From NCBI GenBank assembly GCA_025602915.1, contig JAHLJZ010000025.1:186001-250000 (forward strand): 64,000 nucleotides of DNA. The letters are read 5' to 3'. Every line of letters starts with the position of its first letter. The first letter of the stretch is position 1. The translations under genes were made by a program, and so were the position numbers. The notes beneath the pieces were generated by a model. The model was not told the DNA's origin, did not search any database, and was given only the letters and a program-made list of their open reading frames with translations. Shown piece by piece: positions 25,633 to 37,700 of this stretch. Source of the stretch: Paraphysoderma sedebokerense. Taxonomy: Eukaryota > Blastocladiomycota > Physodermatomycetes > Physodermatales > Physodermataceae.

Positions 25633-27650
25633 ATGATCAGGTCACTTGCTTCCCGCTTATCCTGTCGCACTTCGCTCAGGCTCTCCGTATGTTTATAGTG
25701 TTTTCTATCTATGTTTTTGAAGTTTGGAGGCTGACTTGTCTATTCGACAATTTAACGTTGTGTATGGTTTTTTGCCCGGATTAATGGAAACCTAGCAGAC
25801 CCCCGTCAACACTAATAATCATCAACAAAAACGATTTTTATCGGTTCATGAATACCTCTCAGTTCAACTATTGCAGAAATATGGTGTGAAAACTCCGCGA
25901 GGAGGTGTTGCAAAAACTGTATCGGAGGCTCGCAGAGTTGCTCAAGATCTGGGTTTGTACTAGTTTCAAACGTCTACCTTGATATATGCAACTTTGAAAT
26001 GTTTAAAAGAGGGAAGATAATCGGCGAGACCGCACACTGAAAATTGGTTGATTTTTTGGGTCCGCGTGAAGTTGATGTTGCTAAACAAAATTAATAATTT
26101 TCTGAGAGAATGATGAATGCTAGGACTATATATTAATTCGATGAAAAATGTTGATAGGAACCGACGATTTGGTTATCAAAGCCCAAGTTCTCGCCGGTGG
26201 TCGAGGCAAAGGTCATTTTTCCAGCGGTTTGAAGGGAGGTGTTAAAGTATGCTTTGAAAAGGACGATATACCTGCCTTGGCCGAAAAAATGTTAGGGCAT
26301 ACATTGTACACTAAGCAGACTGGAGCCGCCGGAAAACCGTGCAACACAGTTTACATTTGCGAGCGTTTGTATCCTCGTCGAGAATACTATTTTGCTATCT
26401 TAATGGACCGAAAAACCCAAGTAAATATTTTCTTCTTCCTTGGAGCAATATCCTAACATGACTGACGTTTTCATTTTTTTTTATTGACTTGAATAGGGAC
26501 CAGTCCTTGTCGGATCTAACCAAGGAGGTGTGGATATTGAAGCCGTAGCTGCTGAAAATCCTGATGCGATTGTTACTTTACCTGTCGACATCAATGTTGG
26601 TCTTACCAAGGAGCAAGCAGTTGAAATGGCAGTGAAAATGGGATTTCCGTCGAAAAGAGTCGAAGATGCCGCTGATACCTTATTGAAACTGTATCAATTG
26701 TTCATCGAACGAGATGCGACCATGGTCGAAATTAACCCCATGGCTGAGGTTTCCACTGGCGAAGGTACATTATTAACAGCTCCATTCTATCAATTTTACA
26801 GAATGCGTATAGCTGAATATTTTTGTCTTTTGAATCGCATTGAAAGTTGTCTGCATGGATGCCAAAATCAATTTTGATGATAACGCCGATTTCCGCCAAA
26901 AGGAAGTTTTCGATTTGAGAGATACTTCTCAAGAAGATCAGCGTGAAGTCAGTGCGGCTGAATACAAACTTAACTATATCGGTCTGGATGGTTCCATTGG
27001 TTGTTTAGGTGAGGCCCCCCTTTAGATTCTGGCTCAACTATTCCCTCAGTCTCATTCTTCTTCTACACCAGTCAATGGCGCCGGTCTCGCTATGGCCACA
27101 ATGGATATTATTAAGCTCCATGGTGGTGAACCCGCTAACTTTTTGGATGTCGGTGGTAGCGCTACCACAGAACAAGTCACTGAAGCATTTAAGATTATTA
27201 GTTCTGATCCTCAGGTAGGTTATCTATTGAAGAGTTTCTTTTAAAGATTTCTTTTTAACTTGTTCTTTTGTTTTAAATTGAATACTTAGGTGTCTGCCAT
27301 CCTTGTCAACATTTTCGGTGGTATTATGCGATGTGATGTGATTGCTCAAGGTATTATCAACGCTTGTAAGACACTTGACCTTAAACTTCCTTTGGTCGTG
27401 CGTCTGCAAGGTGCGTATTTTTTTTGCGATTCTGTGCTTTTGTTATTGCGGTTTTGTTAATTGATATTGGTGATTTTTGGCCGACATGAATATAGGAACT
27501 GAAGTTGACGCTGCCAAGAAATTGATCAAAGATTCGAAGCTTCGTATCATTTCCATAGATGATTTGGATGAAGCTGCCAAAAAGAGTGTTGCCTTGTCAG
27601 AAATTGTACAGTTAGCCAGAAAAGCTAATGTCAATATTTCGTTCTCTTAA
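25633..27650 (+). CDS. LSC2: Succinyl-CoA ligase (ADP-forming) subunit beta, mitochondrial
   Basis: TCA-cycle enzyme making ATP and succinate from succinyl-CoA with the alpha subunit in the mitochondrial matrix. The start ATG at 25633 opens [18 protein letters not shown], an Arg/Ser-rich presequence without acidic residues. After an intron comes [20 protein letters not shown], the conserved start of the mature ATP-grasp domain. Further conserved blocks: [41 protein letters not shown] (metal-binding), [20 protein letters not shown] and [13 protein letters not shown], then [14 protein letters not shown]. It ends NVNISFS-stop. About eight introns. Length and domain order match the family in full. 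Confidence 0.97.
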
Positions 27651-27879
27651 TTTGATAGCGTGATGAGAGATGTTGTCAGTATGAAGGATTGTGCTCCAAT
27701 TAGAACATAAATTCTTAATGATTAGGCCTATGATGTTTATCTTCATAAAATGGTTGTAGAGGGCAAAAGAATTTAATTTCGTGCAATTAATTAAACGGCA
27801 TTATTGAATTGATTTTGTTGCATCGTGTGTTATGTATCAGCTTGAGTCGATTTGAGATGGAACTTTGTCGCGCGCCACA

Positions 27880-28053
27880 ATGATAATGGATTCGTTTCGA
27901 TTCGCCAACCATTTACATCGACGGGCCCGAAAGATTCCGCAAGAGTTGATCTCATCGAAACGAAACAAAATCCTGCCCCTTTCCTCGCACTGTCAGCTCT
28001 CTATATCTAAGTACTTATCAGCGTTAGTTTTATTCGCACAAACCTTAATATGA
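27880..28053 (+). other. Upstream ORF overlapping the PAH start (ATGA)
   Basis: A 57-codon ORF begins ATGATAATGGAT at 27880 and its stop TGA (28051-28053) overlaps the start ATG of the hydroxylase gene (28050-28052) in the four-base arrangement ATGA. The product would be Arg/Lys/Ser/Leu-rich with few acidic residues. Nothing shows that it is translated; a leader intron could remove it. If retained, the hydroxylase would need leaky scanning or termination-reinitiation. Confidence 0.35.
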
Positions 28054-29985
28054 CCACCCCGAAACCAATTCGCACAAGCCTCCTCTTCTCAATCTCTGAC
28101 AAAGTTGGTGCGCTTGATGAAGTCCTCAAGATATTGAAGGAACTGAATATCAATTTGACAAGAATTGAAAGCAGACCATCAAAGACCAGCGAATGGGATT
28201 ACGATTTCTTTGTTGTACGTATCCTCTTTAGCCTTGTATATCACCGAAGTGAACTCGAAGACGAGATAGTTCAACTCTGGCCTTGGGGTGAAACATACAT
28301 GGGTGCTAGCGAAGCTAATCTCAACGATATCTAGGATTTTATCACAGATGCTCAAAACCAAATTGATCAATGTGTCGCTCAGCTGAATGCTTCCAGCTCC
28401 GTTAAACAAGTCAAGGTTGTCAGCAGCGGGGTTTCTTCCGATGTCCAAGTTTCCGACAGTAGGATATCAATTTTACATTAGTCCTTTCGCTTTCAACTAA
28501 TAGAAACTATAATTTCCCCTTTTATTAGAGCAAGTCCCATGGTTCCCTCGCAAACTGTCAGATTTGGATACGTTCGCCGACAAAGTATTAGAATACGGCT
28601 CCGATTTGGAAGCTGATCACCCCGGATTTAAAGATCCACTGTACAGAGCACGTAGGGCAGAAATCACAAAGATCGCTAGGACATACCGCACGTACGTACG
28701 CCTTTGGACTCCGTTTCAGCTTTACTCTGTATACCTGTCCGAGATGATGTGCGGACCCGATTATCTAATCAATGTTGCTTTCCTGTTTTTATGCTATTTA
28801 GCGGCGAGAAAATCCCTCGAATTGACTACACACCGGACGAAATTACTACTTGGGGTGCAGTCTTCAAAAAGTTGACTGCACTTTATCCAACAAATGCGTG
28901 CAGAGAACACAATTACGTATTTCCATTGTTGGTGGCTAATTGCGGTTATTCGGAGACAAATATTCCACAATTGCAAGATGTTTCAAGATTTTTGAAAGGT
29001 ACGTGGGAGTTGCCTGGATCACATTCGTGAACGTAGATTGATTGGGTTACTTGTAGAATGTACCGGTTTCACACTTCGACCGGTCATGGGTCTTTTGTCT
29101 TCCCGTGATTTCTTAAATGGGCTGGCTTTTAGAGTATTCCATTCGACTCAATACATTCGACATCATTCTCAGCCGTTCTATACACCAGAGCCGTACGTAT
29201 ACACCCTTGATCGCACAATGTTTGGACATACCATTAACGGTTTGTCCTTTTGCAGTGATGTTTGTCATGAACTGTTAGGTCATGTACCGTTATTTGCTGA
29301 CCCCGCATTCGCGGATTTCTCGCAAGAAATTGGATTAGCAAGTTTGGGTGCCACTGATGAGGACATTGAAAAGCTATCGACTGTACGTAATAAGTTTACG
29401 GCTTACTTATAAAAACCCATTCTAACTTTTAGTTGCAGATCTACTGGTTCACGGTTGAGTTCGGTTTATGCCGTGAAGGTGATAAGCTGAAAGCGTTTGG
29501 AGCAGGATTGCTGTCATCTTTCGGTGAATTAGAATATTGCCTTTCTGATAAACCGGAATTGAAACCATTCGATCCAGCCAAGGTTGCTGTGACTAAGTAT
29601 CCTATTACCCAATATCAACCGGTAAGTTGGTCTTCATCCGATAAATTCTTCCTCCATTCAAGAGATTAAGGGTAAACTGAATTGGAATGTCTATATTAGA
29701 CTTATTTCGTCGCGGAATCCTTCCAATCAGCTAAGGAGAAAGTTCGAGAATTCGCTGCGTCTCTGAAAAGACCATTTAGTGTGAGATATAACCCTTATAC
29801 TGGTACGTCTTCTTCTTTTGTCTCTCCCGAGCCCGCGATATTACTTGGCTAATCCTATCAAATAACATTATTCCTGCACAGAAACTATTGAAGTTTTAGA
29901 CACAAAAGAAAAATTAGTCCGCTATACGCAATCTATTAAATCTAATATGGAAACTTTAATTAACGCTTTGGATAAATTGTCATAA
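28050..29985 (+). CDS. PAH: Phenylalanine-4-hydroxylase (biopterin-dependent)
   Basis: Fe(II)/tetrahydrobiopterin enzyme converting phenylalanine to tyrosine. Nine exons give about 430 residues. N-terminal ACT regulatory domain: [20 protein letters not shown] and [20 protein letters not shown]. Catalytic core: [55 protein letters not shown], then [20 protein letters not shown] with the two iron-ligand His (HELLGH) and, after an intron, [15 protein letters not shown] with the ligand Glu. C-terminal helix [15 protein letters not shown]-stop fits the tetramerisation tail. ACT plus core resembles animal PAH more than the ACT-less bacterial enzyme. The activity is absent from model Ascomycota and Basidiomycota but described in Mortierella. 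An upstream ORF overlaps the start. Confidence 0.97.
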
Positions 29986-30318
29986 ATATCAATTTTGTCT
30001 TTGCTAGACTAATATGTTGATGCGATTGTTGGATGGCTTGCTTATTCAGTCTAGATTTTCAATTGTAAGAGATATCTTACTACCAAAATTTTGATAAAAA
30101 TATAATTGCTCTTTAACGGTAAATCTGTTAATACAGTTATTTGAATCTACGTTGTCCAACCAAGCAATTCCTATACCACCGTCTGTACATCACGTTTTGA
30201 ACGATCTGCCACACGCGCGCCCGTCAGCGGGTTCAATCTCCGTCAATTTTAGGACTTGTTGCAGTCCGTGTCTGGAAACAGTTAACGTATAGGTGATGTA
30301 TGTCAAATAAACCGCCAT
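29986..30318. other. Intergenic region, PAH 3' end to tRNA
   Basis: AT-rich 3' flank of the hydroxylase gene followed by a more GC-rich stretch (30180-30260). No open frame with family resemblance and no second cloverleaf was found by eye. Confidence 0.5.
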
Positions 30319-30405
30319 TCCAACCAGCCGGAATTGAACCAGCGACATGATGATTACTTTAGATAAGACTACAGTCATCCGCTCTTCCAACTGAGCTATG
30401 GTTGG
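30319..30405 (-). tRNA. tRNA-Tyr: tRNA-Tyr (GUA) with a 14-nt intron
   Basis: Reading the minus strand from 30405: acceptor arm CCAACCA pairs with TGGTTGG, followed by discriminator A at 30319. The D arm is GCTC...GAGC, the anticodon stem GATGA pairs with TCATC, and the loop CTGTAG-A holds anticodon GTA with G at position 37. A 14-nt insert (TCTTATCTAAAGTA) sits directly 3' of position 37, the canonical place for nuclear tRNA-Tyr introns. The T arm GCTGG-TTCAATT-CCGGC closes with one G-U pair. All stems pair, so the gene looks functional. Confidence 0.94.
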
Positions 30406-30578
30406 TTGTTGCGATCAAAATATCAGTTATCTTCATTTGTATAAAGCTATATTATGTTATAAATACGAAAGAACTTAGCTAAAAGAAGCGGAATACGTAA
30501 ATTTGCATCTGTTCCGCTTTATTCATTCATGCGGCAACGAAATTTGACGAGATCACGGTCGACGGAATTCAAGTTTCG

Positions 30579-32881
30579 ATGGCGGACCACAGTGACCACA
30601 CAATTTCGCGACTTCTCAAAGTCGAGTCCACAGCAAAAGTTATGGGCCAAACAAAGGAAAATTCAGGTGGAGAAGGGCGAGATAGAAAGACAGTGACACT
30701 ACTGGAATCTTTTATCGGCAGCCTTTCAATACCTCAGCAAACCGTACAATCAATCCCCACGACAGTTATTCCACTCCTGACTTTTACGTTTTTAATCCGA
30801 TGGCTTGTGTCTTGTTTTCCATATTCAGGTAACAAATATCAATGATCTATCTACTTTTGAAGTCATTAATTGATATCTTATACCTTTACTATCATTCATA
30901 AATTTTTTTACCTGGGATGTCGAAAATGACCCGAAAACACAAAAATACATTAGGGCAGGGAATACCCCCACTTTTCGGCGATTATGAAGCACAACGACAT
31001 TGGATGGAAGTCACTATACATAAACCACTTCAACAATGGTATTACTATAGCGAAGACTATTGGCGGCTGGACTACCCCCCGCTCAGTGGATACGTTAGTT
31101 GGGTATTCGGTATGCTGTATGTTGAAAGCTGTTGCTGTCTGCTTCGTCATATGAGTGGCTTCAGACTGCCGCATAGATTGTATATGTCTACTAATTATTG
31201 TTAACAACCTCTCATTGTATACAAGTGCAAACCGCATTGATACCAGTTGGATGAAGCTCGACGCAAGTCGTGGCATCGAATCTTATGAATCGAAGATTTA
31301 TATGAGAAGCACTGTGGTCATCTGTGATCTGGTATTATTCTATCCGGCGGCAATATTATTTGTGAGACAGTTTTTAAAAAATGAAGGTAGGGTCAAGAAG
31401 GTTCGTACCATTTGCAGTCTGCTCTATATGGAAAACAAACTCTAATATAGTGGGCCCAATTTTAGTTGACAGCTTTGATGATCCTGCTCATGCAACCCGC
31501 CTTAATATTAATCGATCATGGTCACTTTCAGTATCCTCTTTGGAATAATTCATCTTTCTTTCCCTCGTGTTTTAATAGTTCTCTTATCCTTAACTTACAC
31601 TCAAAAGATACAATCTAGTTATGCTTGGCTTCACGTTGCTCACGATAACGATGTTCCACATTAATCTCAATGTTGTCGGCGGATTTTTCTTTTGTTTAGC
31701 TCTGATGTTCAAGCAGATGGCTCTGTATTATTCTCCCGCTATTTTCATATATCTGTTGGCAAAGTGTTATGAGAGAGGTCCGAAAAAGGGGTACGTTCTA
31801 CAGAAATGAGGTGTTTTCCACACAGCCCAACTGAACCAATCATTCGTACGCAGATCTAAATTATTCATTATGCTGGGAATCACTGTCGTAGCAACATTTG
31901 CGATTCATATTCTTCCTTTGGTGTCGTCCCTCAATGATCTAAAACAGATTTTCGCTCGTATATTTCCCATTGCTAGAGGATTGTATGAAGATAAAGTTGC
32001 CAATTTTTGGTGTGCAATCAATCCTTTCTTCAAACTAAGGAGTATGTTTGCTTTGCAAACATTACTCCGTATAAGGTTGGTTCCTTTGCTTTCAGCAACT
32101 CATCCGTCTTCTTGCTTAACAATTGATTCTCTTTTGAATGAACCAAAGTCTGTCAACTACCGTTCTGGCATTCATCCCAACTCTCTGTCTTTTATTTCTC
32201 ACGCGCGACACCGTATCTCTTATATATGGATTATCGAATTGCTCCCTCTCGTTCTTCCTGTTTGCCTTCCAAGTTCATGAAAAGAGTATCCTACTGCCAT
32301 TACTGCCGATTACATTGCTGCTGGCGAAGGCGACAGTTGAGCAATTGTGGGATCGCAAATTTTGGAAGTGGATTGTGAATTTTGCAGTATTTAGGTTCGT
32401 TATCAAAATTGTTATCTTCTACCTTGAAATGTTCTTATGTTGGCTCTTTGGTAGCATGTACCCGTTGCTCAAGAAAGATGGTCAAACTATTCCGTACTTT
32501 TGCTTGCTATCCTTATGGAACTTATTGTTACACGAGACATCCTCGTCGTCGGCGATTAGTCAGTCCAGACTTCAGAACATATTATCGTGGATAATGAAGG
32601 TATCGTCTGACATTTCCGATATCTCTACCCACATAATAACCGTTAAGCACTGAGTTGATTCCCTTCTCTTGCAGTTGACGTACCTTACTGCTATTGCTAT
32701 ACAAACATTGGATGCTGTACTGATACCACCAAAACGGTACCCTGATCTATATGTTGTTTTGAACGTCATGCTGAGCGCTGGTGTGTTTGGAATAGGTTGG
32801 GCCTGGGGCTTGTATGCCCAATATATATGGTATTGCGACTCAAAGAGGAAGACAACAAAGAACAAACCTAAAACAACATAG
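30579..32881 (+). CDS. ALG6: Dolichyl-P-Glc:Man9GlcNAc2-PP-dolichol alpha-1,3-glucosyltransferase ALG6
   Basis: ER membrane enzyme adding the first glucose to the N-glycan precursor. After a short cytosolic N terminus comes a membrane segment (VIPLLTFTFLIRWLVSCFPY), then the luminal family signature FGDYEAQRHWMEVTIH, WYYYSEDYWRLDYPPLSGY. Further blocks: LILIDHGHFQYNLVMLGFTL (assembled across an intron; position Ser in many homologues is Leu here), FFFCLALMFKQMALYYSPAI, RIFPIARGLYEDKVANFWC and FQVHEKSILLPLLPITLLLA. ALG6 is preferred over ALG8 because of the GDYEAQRHWME and YWRLDYPPL forms. Lys-rich C-terminal tail KRKTTKNKPKTT fits an ER-retained membrane protein. About nine introns; some edges are approximate. 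Confidence 0.94.
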
Positions 32882-33024
32882 GTACAAATATCAATGTATA
32901 ATATAAATGATAATTGAATTCATTTCGGTTCGAAACGCGGTGGTAGAGAACTCGGGATTTAAGATCAAACTACACGTACAATCAGACTGCTTGTGGATTA
33001 TATCCATCTATGTAGGTTTACAGC

Positions 33025-34656
33025 ATGAAAGCATCATCCATCTCTACAAAGTCAAAATCATACCTTTCTCAGCGACAGGCACAGCTACCTCGCAACCGCA
33101 AAACTGAAGAGAACAAAATCGCTGAATTGATTGAACAATGTCAGACATGGAGTTTAGACACACCATCAAAGTTGAAACCGATATATGATTTGCAACCTTC
33201 AACACCAAAACAAACTATAGACCCAAACGGCCAATTAACCAATGGGATTGTACTTGTCGGTTCTGGAGATGATGGATTTCGAACGATGATGTGTGGAAAT
33301 CCAGCTGAAAATCAAAGGGTACTTAACGCACGACTCAGCCAGAATCAAGTTACGAATATAAAAGAAGGGCAGCGGCTACAATCTCAGCAGAATTATGCCA
33401 AAGTTTTAGTCTCAGCTATGGCTCCAGCCGAACTTACAACTTCACCCATGGATGGAATCCAAAGAAGTTATAATCCAATGTTATACGGAATCTCAAACAA
33501 TCAAACTCAGGTTATACCAAACGAATATGCTAATTATTCCTCTGCAGTCAATTCCAACAATGCTTTGGAGCAAATGAAATCTGCATACCTATCTACAAAT
33601 CAAGTTGAGACTCAGAGTATGTCTAATCTGCGAAAGGGAACGTCGCGATCACCGTCATCACAAGTTGTTCACTTGGCTTCTGCCGGGAATTCCATTTCCA
33701 CTAAGCCAACCGAGAATCAACCCCATAATTGCGCATCACCCGGACCTTCTCTATACACAACATTGCGGCGAGCATCATCTTCACGGTTTTTCCGAGGCAA
33801 ACATCGTCTGCTGCGAAAAGAATTAAAAGTGATGGGCGGATTGCAAATTAATCGAGAGAGTGATGATTTTAAAGCTAGGATGCAAAAGGTTAAGAAGTCG
33901 AAGGAATATGGGGAAAAAATAAGACAAATGAATTGCGTTTTGGCGGATGAATTGGATCACACTTATAAGGTGCGCAATAACGATGACAAATCCGAACATA
34001 AACCGTCTAGATATAGTCCAATTACCAGGCACAGAGATAATCAGAAAGTAAACGCAGATGCTAGCGGTATAGAAGCTTTGCTATCTTCAAGCCAATATTA
34101 TTAGAACAGCTACATAACCGAACATTATAGGGCCAAAGTTCTCTATCATAAACGCGACAACTTTTACGAGATCTTCGAGTCAAGAACGTCGCCCTTCCAG
34201 GTCATTTAGCTCAGTTAATGAAATTTCGAGAAAGCGCGTCACCACAGATAACGAAGAAAGCACCATAAAAAGTAAGGCAGTACAAAAAAGAGTCAGTAAA
34301 GTGAACGGCATGATGCCTCCTATTGTCACAATGCACGGTTTGAGTTTGAAGGAAGTAAAAGTAGCCAAAGAAAGGCGAGATAAGGTATGAGAAAGTTGCA
34401 GTTGTGGCTCAGAAGTATTCGGATTAAGTGATCCCTTTTGTATGCATTTTGACAGATGAAGGAGTATGCGCAATCGATTCCAAAACCAACGATCTGTAAG
34501 AAGTCAATACTACCACCAATCACTATATCACTGAGGGAGGCCGATGTGACGAAGAAGTCTGTGGCGGTGGAATCCTTGGAGTTACTGAAATTAAAAGAGA
34601 AGTACTTCCGGGATCGTGAGAAAGTTGAAGAAATCCGACGAGAACTAAAACTGTAA
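33025..34656 (+). CDS. Putative cilium-associated protein with YAxxIPKP motif
   Basis: Three exons join in phase. The large first exon (33025 to about 34068) is disordered, rich in Asn, Gln and Ser, with a basic segment SSRFFRGKHRLLRKELKVMG followed by RMQKVKKSKEYGEKIRQMN. The second exon ends LSLKEVKVAKERRDK, and the third begins MKEYAQSIPKPTICKK and closes with a charged helix, KLKEKYFRDREKVEEIRREL. The paired KEYGEKIRQMN and KEYAQSIPKP motifs remind me of ciliary proteins of the JHY type, but this is recall without alignment, so I give no symbol. A polyadenylation-like AATAAA lies just after the stop (34662). Alternative: an unrelated disordered protein. Confidence 0.55.
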
Positions 34657-34753
34657 AGAAAAATAAAGGTACAAAATTGATGCAGAATTACGAATGGAAA
34701 TGTCGGGAGTCCAAGGTTTACTCTTATTTGAATATGTACATCCATCCAAGAAG

Positions 34754-37700
34754 TTACATCAAACTCTGATCTCTCGCCAACTGGTAGTACAGTCCCCGCT
34801 GACCAATTAAGCTATGATGTGTACCAGCTTCGACAACTTGACCATTGTCTACCACTATGATTTGGTCGTAATCTTTAACCGATGATAATCTATGCGCAAC
34901 ACTAATAGTTGTGGTAGTCTTCGCCACAGCAGACAGAGCTTGCGAAACGGCAGCTTCCGATTCCGAGTCAAGGGAGCTACAACGTTGAGGTGGCGTCAGT
35001 GAGGAAGGATGTGACTAAGCAATCTGTAGGAGTAGTCTTGCCTGGTCGCTTCATCCAAAAGGAGCACCTTAGGCATCCTGCAACAAGCTCTAGCTATCGC
35101 AATTCGTTGTCGCTGTCCCCCCGACAGCAGTGAACCCTACACAACATAGTTATTAGAAAAGAAATGTGATCGCAGTAATTGCAGAACATACTCGAGTTCC
35201 GATTTTTGTGCTGTAACCAAGAGGTAGTTTACTAATGAAGTCATGAGCAGATGCAATCTTTGCAGCCTCGATCACTTCATGGTCTGATATATCTGACATG
35301 CCGAAAGCAATGTTTTCTTTGATGGAGCGATCAAATAGCGTCCCATCTTACGAAACCGTAGTCAGTAATCGCCGCTGAATATGCTGATACGGAATTGTAT
35401 CACATACCTTGGCTCACACAAGCAATGTGACTTCGAAAATATTTCAGATGCCAGTCGCGCAAATCCATTTTATCCATCGAAATGACACCAGCATCGGGAT
35501 CGTAAAATCGCTGCAGGAGTGCAATAACGGTGGATTTTCTGCGCTCATAAAGGAATGAGCTTCTTGAATGTAAAAGAGACTGTGGAATATAACTAACCCA
35601 CTACCAGTTCGTCCAACTATCGCAATTCTTTGATCCACTTCTGCATTCAATGAAAATTGGTCTAAAATTTTCGATTCTGGACGATTCTGATACGTGAAAG
35701 AGATGTTCTTCACATCAATAGCACCACAGACGTTTTTCGGCTGTATGCCTGTGGAACTAGCAATATCAATATCGGGAACACGCTCAATTAAATCAAGTAT
35801 CGACATGACTGCATGTTTTCCTTGAATGGCAGCGTTAGCCTGATTCAAAATATGTCCTCCATTAATGGCGCTGAAAGTAACTGTGACTAAAACCCGAAGG
35901 ATTTCAGAGTTTGTTGCCAATTCGTTTATAATAAGATATCCGGAGTAATAGAGTCCGACCGCATAAACGAGGATGATAAGAGCTGCATCAAAGGCATTAA
36001 AGCTGAGGACTAGTCAAAGGTTCACATATAAACCACATACCATCGGAGGAGCCAGCTCCAATTGATGCTTGAATTCTCCGACGTCTTTCGTTGACATCTT
36101 GTGGATGTAGAAGTTCTGGTAACAACAGATTAGACCGCAGTCGAGATGCAATCAAAACTATGCTGATTACCGTAATACTTCATGTAAAACCATCTTTCCT
36201 TACCCAGAACTGCCACTTCACGTATATTGGATAATGCCTCGCCGGCAAAGGCACTACTGCATTCATAAAGTCTGGAAGCTTCCTGGGTATACCCACCAAA
36301 ACTGCGCATGTGGAGACTATTGCCTAAAGCAATCAACGGGACACCGAATGACATCACTGTGGCCAATCTCCACGAACTGGTAAATGCAACATACAGTGCT
36401 GCTAAAGTAGAAATTACAATTTTGAGCCAATTTGCCCAAAATCCCCCGGTAATACTTTCAACGACAGCGACATCGGATGCTAATTTAGAAGTTAAAATTC
36501 CAGAAGTGCATTCGGGATGGTCGAAGAAGGTGATGTCTTGTCTCAAAATCGATTTGAACACTTTGCTCCGCAGTCTCGTTGCGAGGCGTGCTCCCACGAT
36601 GCCCCAACTGTAATTCTGAACAAGAAGGACAACAAACACCGTCATAGCAAGAAGATTTAGCATGTAGCACCAATGCCAAATGCCGTTGTAGATGTCATGC
36701 TTGGCAGATGAGAAAACGGCAACGACGCTGGCAATGATGTAGCCTTGCATAGGAGATATCTGTTTCAAAAAGTCAATAAGTGTGAGAAGTTGTAAAGCAA
36801 GACGTCGAAATTTCGCACCATCCCTTCAACCGTGGATGAAATGAATCCTGCTACTATATAATACCACTCGGGACGGTTGAAACGAAATAGAGATTGCCAA
36901 AATGTCCATAAGTTCCGCTGCTTCGATACCTTCAAGATCACTGGAATTTCAGAAGATGAAAGTGGCACATTCATATTCTCCTTCTGAGGAATCCCGTCGT
37001 AACTTTGACGCTTGTTTTCAACACATAAGGTACTGTCTCCAATATCTAAATTCTGAGTTTTCGCCAATTTGGCAAATATACCGTTTTTCATCATCATTAA
37101 TGCCTCATAAGAACCCGATTCTGCTAATCCACTTTCATCCAGAACAATGATTCTGTCGGCCTCCTTTAGGGTTGACAGTCGGTGAGATATCACTACTGTT
37201 GTCCGACGATGAGACAGCGATAATTTCTGTATCGCGCCTTGCACTTGTCGCTCTGAAACTGTATCAAGGGCACTGCCGTCTGAATCAGTGATTGATTGTC
37301 AATAGTAGGACGTGCTAATAATCTTAGCTACCTCGTCGCTTCATCAAACAATAGTATCGGCGTATCCCGAATCAAGCATCGAGCGATAACCAGTCGTTGT
37401 TTCTGTCCGCCGCTGAGTTCAAAATTGGTCACTCGGGTGTGGAAACCTTGAGGGAGCTTTTGAATAAATTCCATAGCGTCCGATTCAGTTGCAGCTTTAA
37501 TGACTTGATCTAAAGTAACCGATTTTGGATCAGGGGCTCCGAGTGCAATGTTGTCATATATTGTGCCGTCAAAGAGCACTGGTTCTTGCGACACAATGCC
37601 GATTTGTGAGCGAAGATAATGCACATTGAAGTGATGAATCGGAGTGCCCTCTAGTAGAATGGATCCACCAGTCGGATCGTATAGCCGAAGGAGAAGCTTA

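Noticed and set aside
30180-30300. Possible second tRNA beside tRNA-Tyr
   Set aside because: A GGTTCAATCTCC-like stretch suggests a T arm, but no matching acceptor or anticodon stems can be drawn on either strand.
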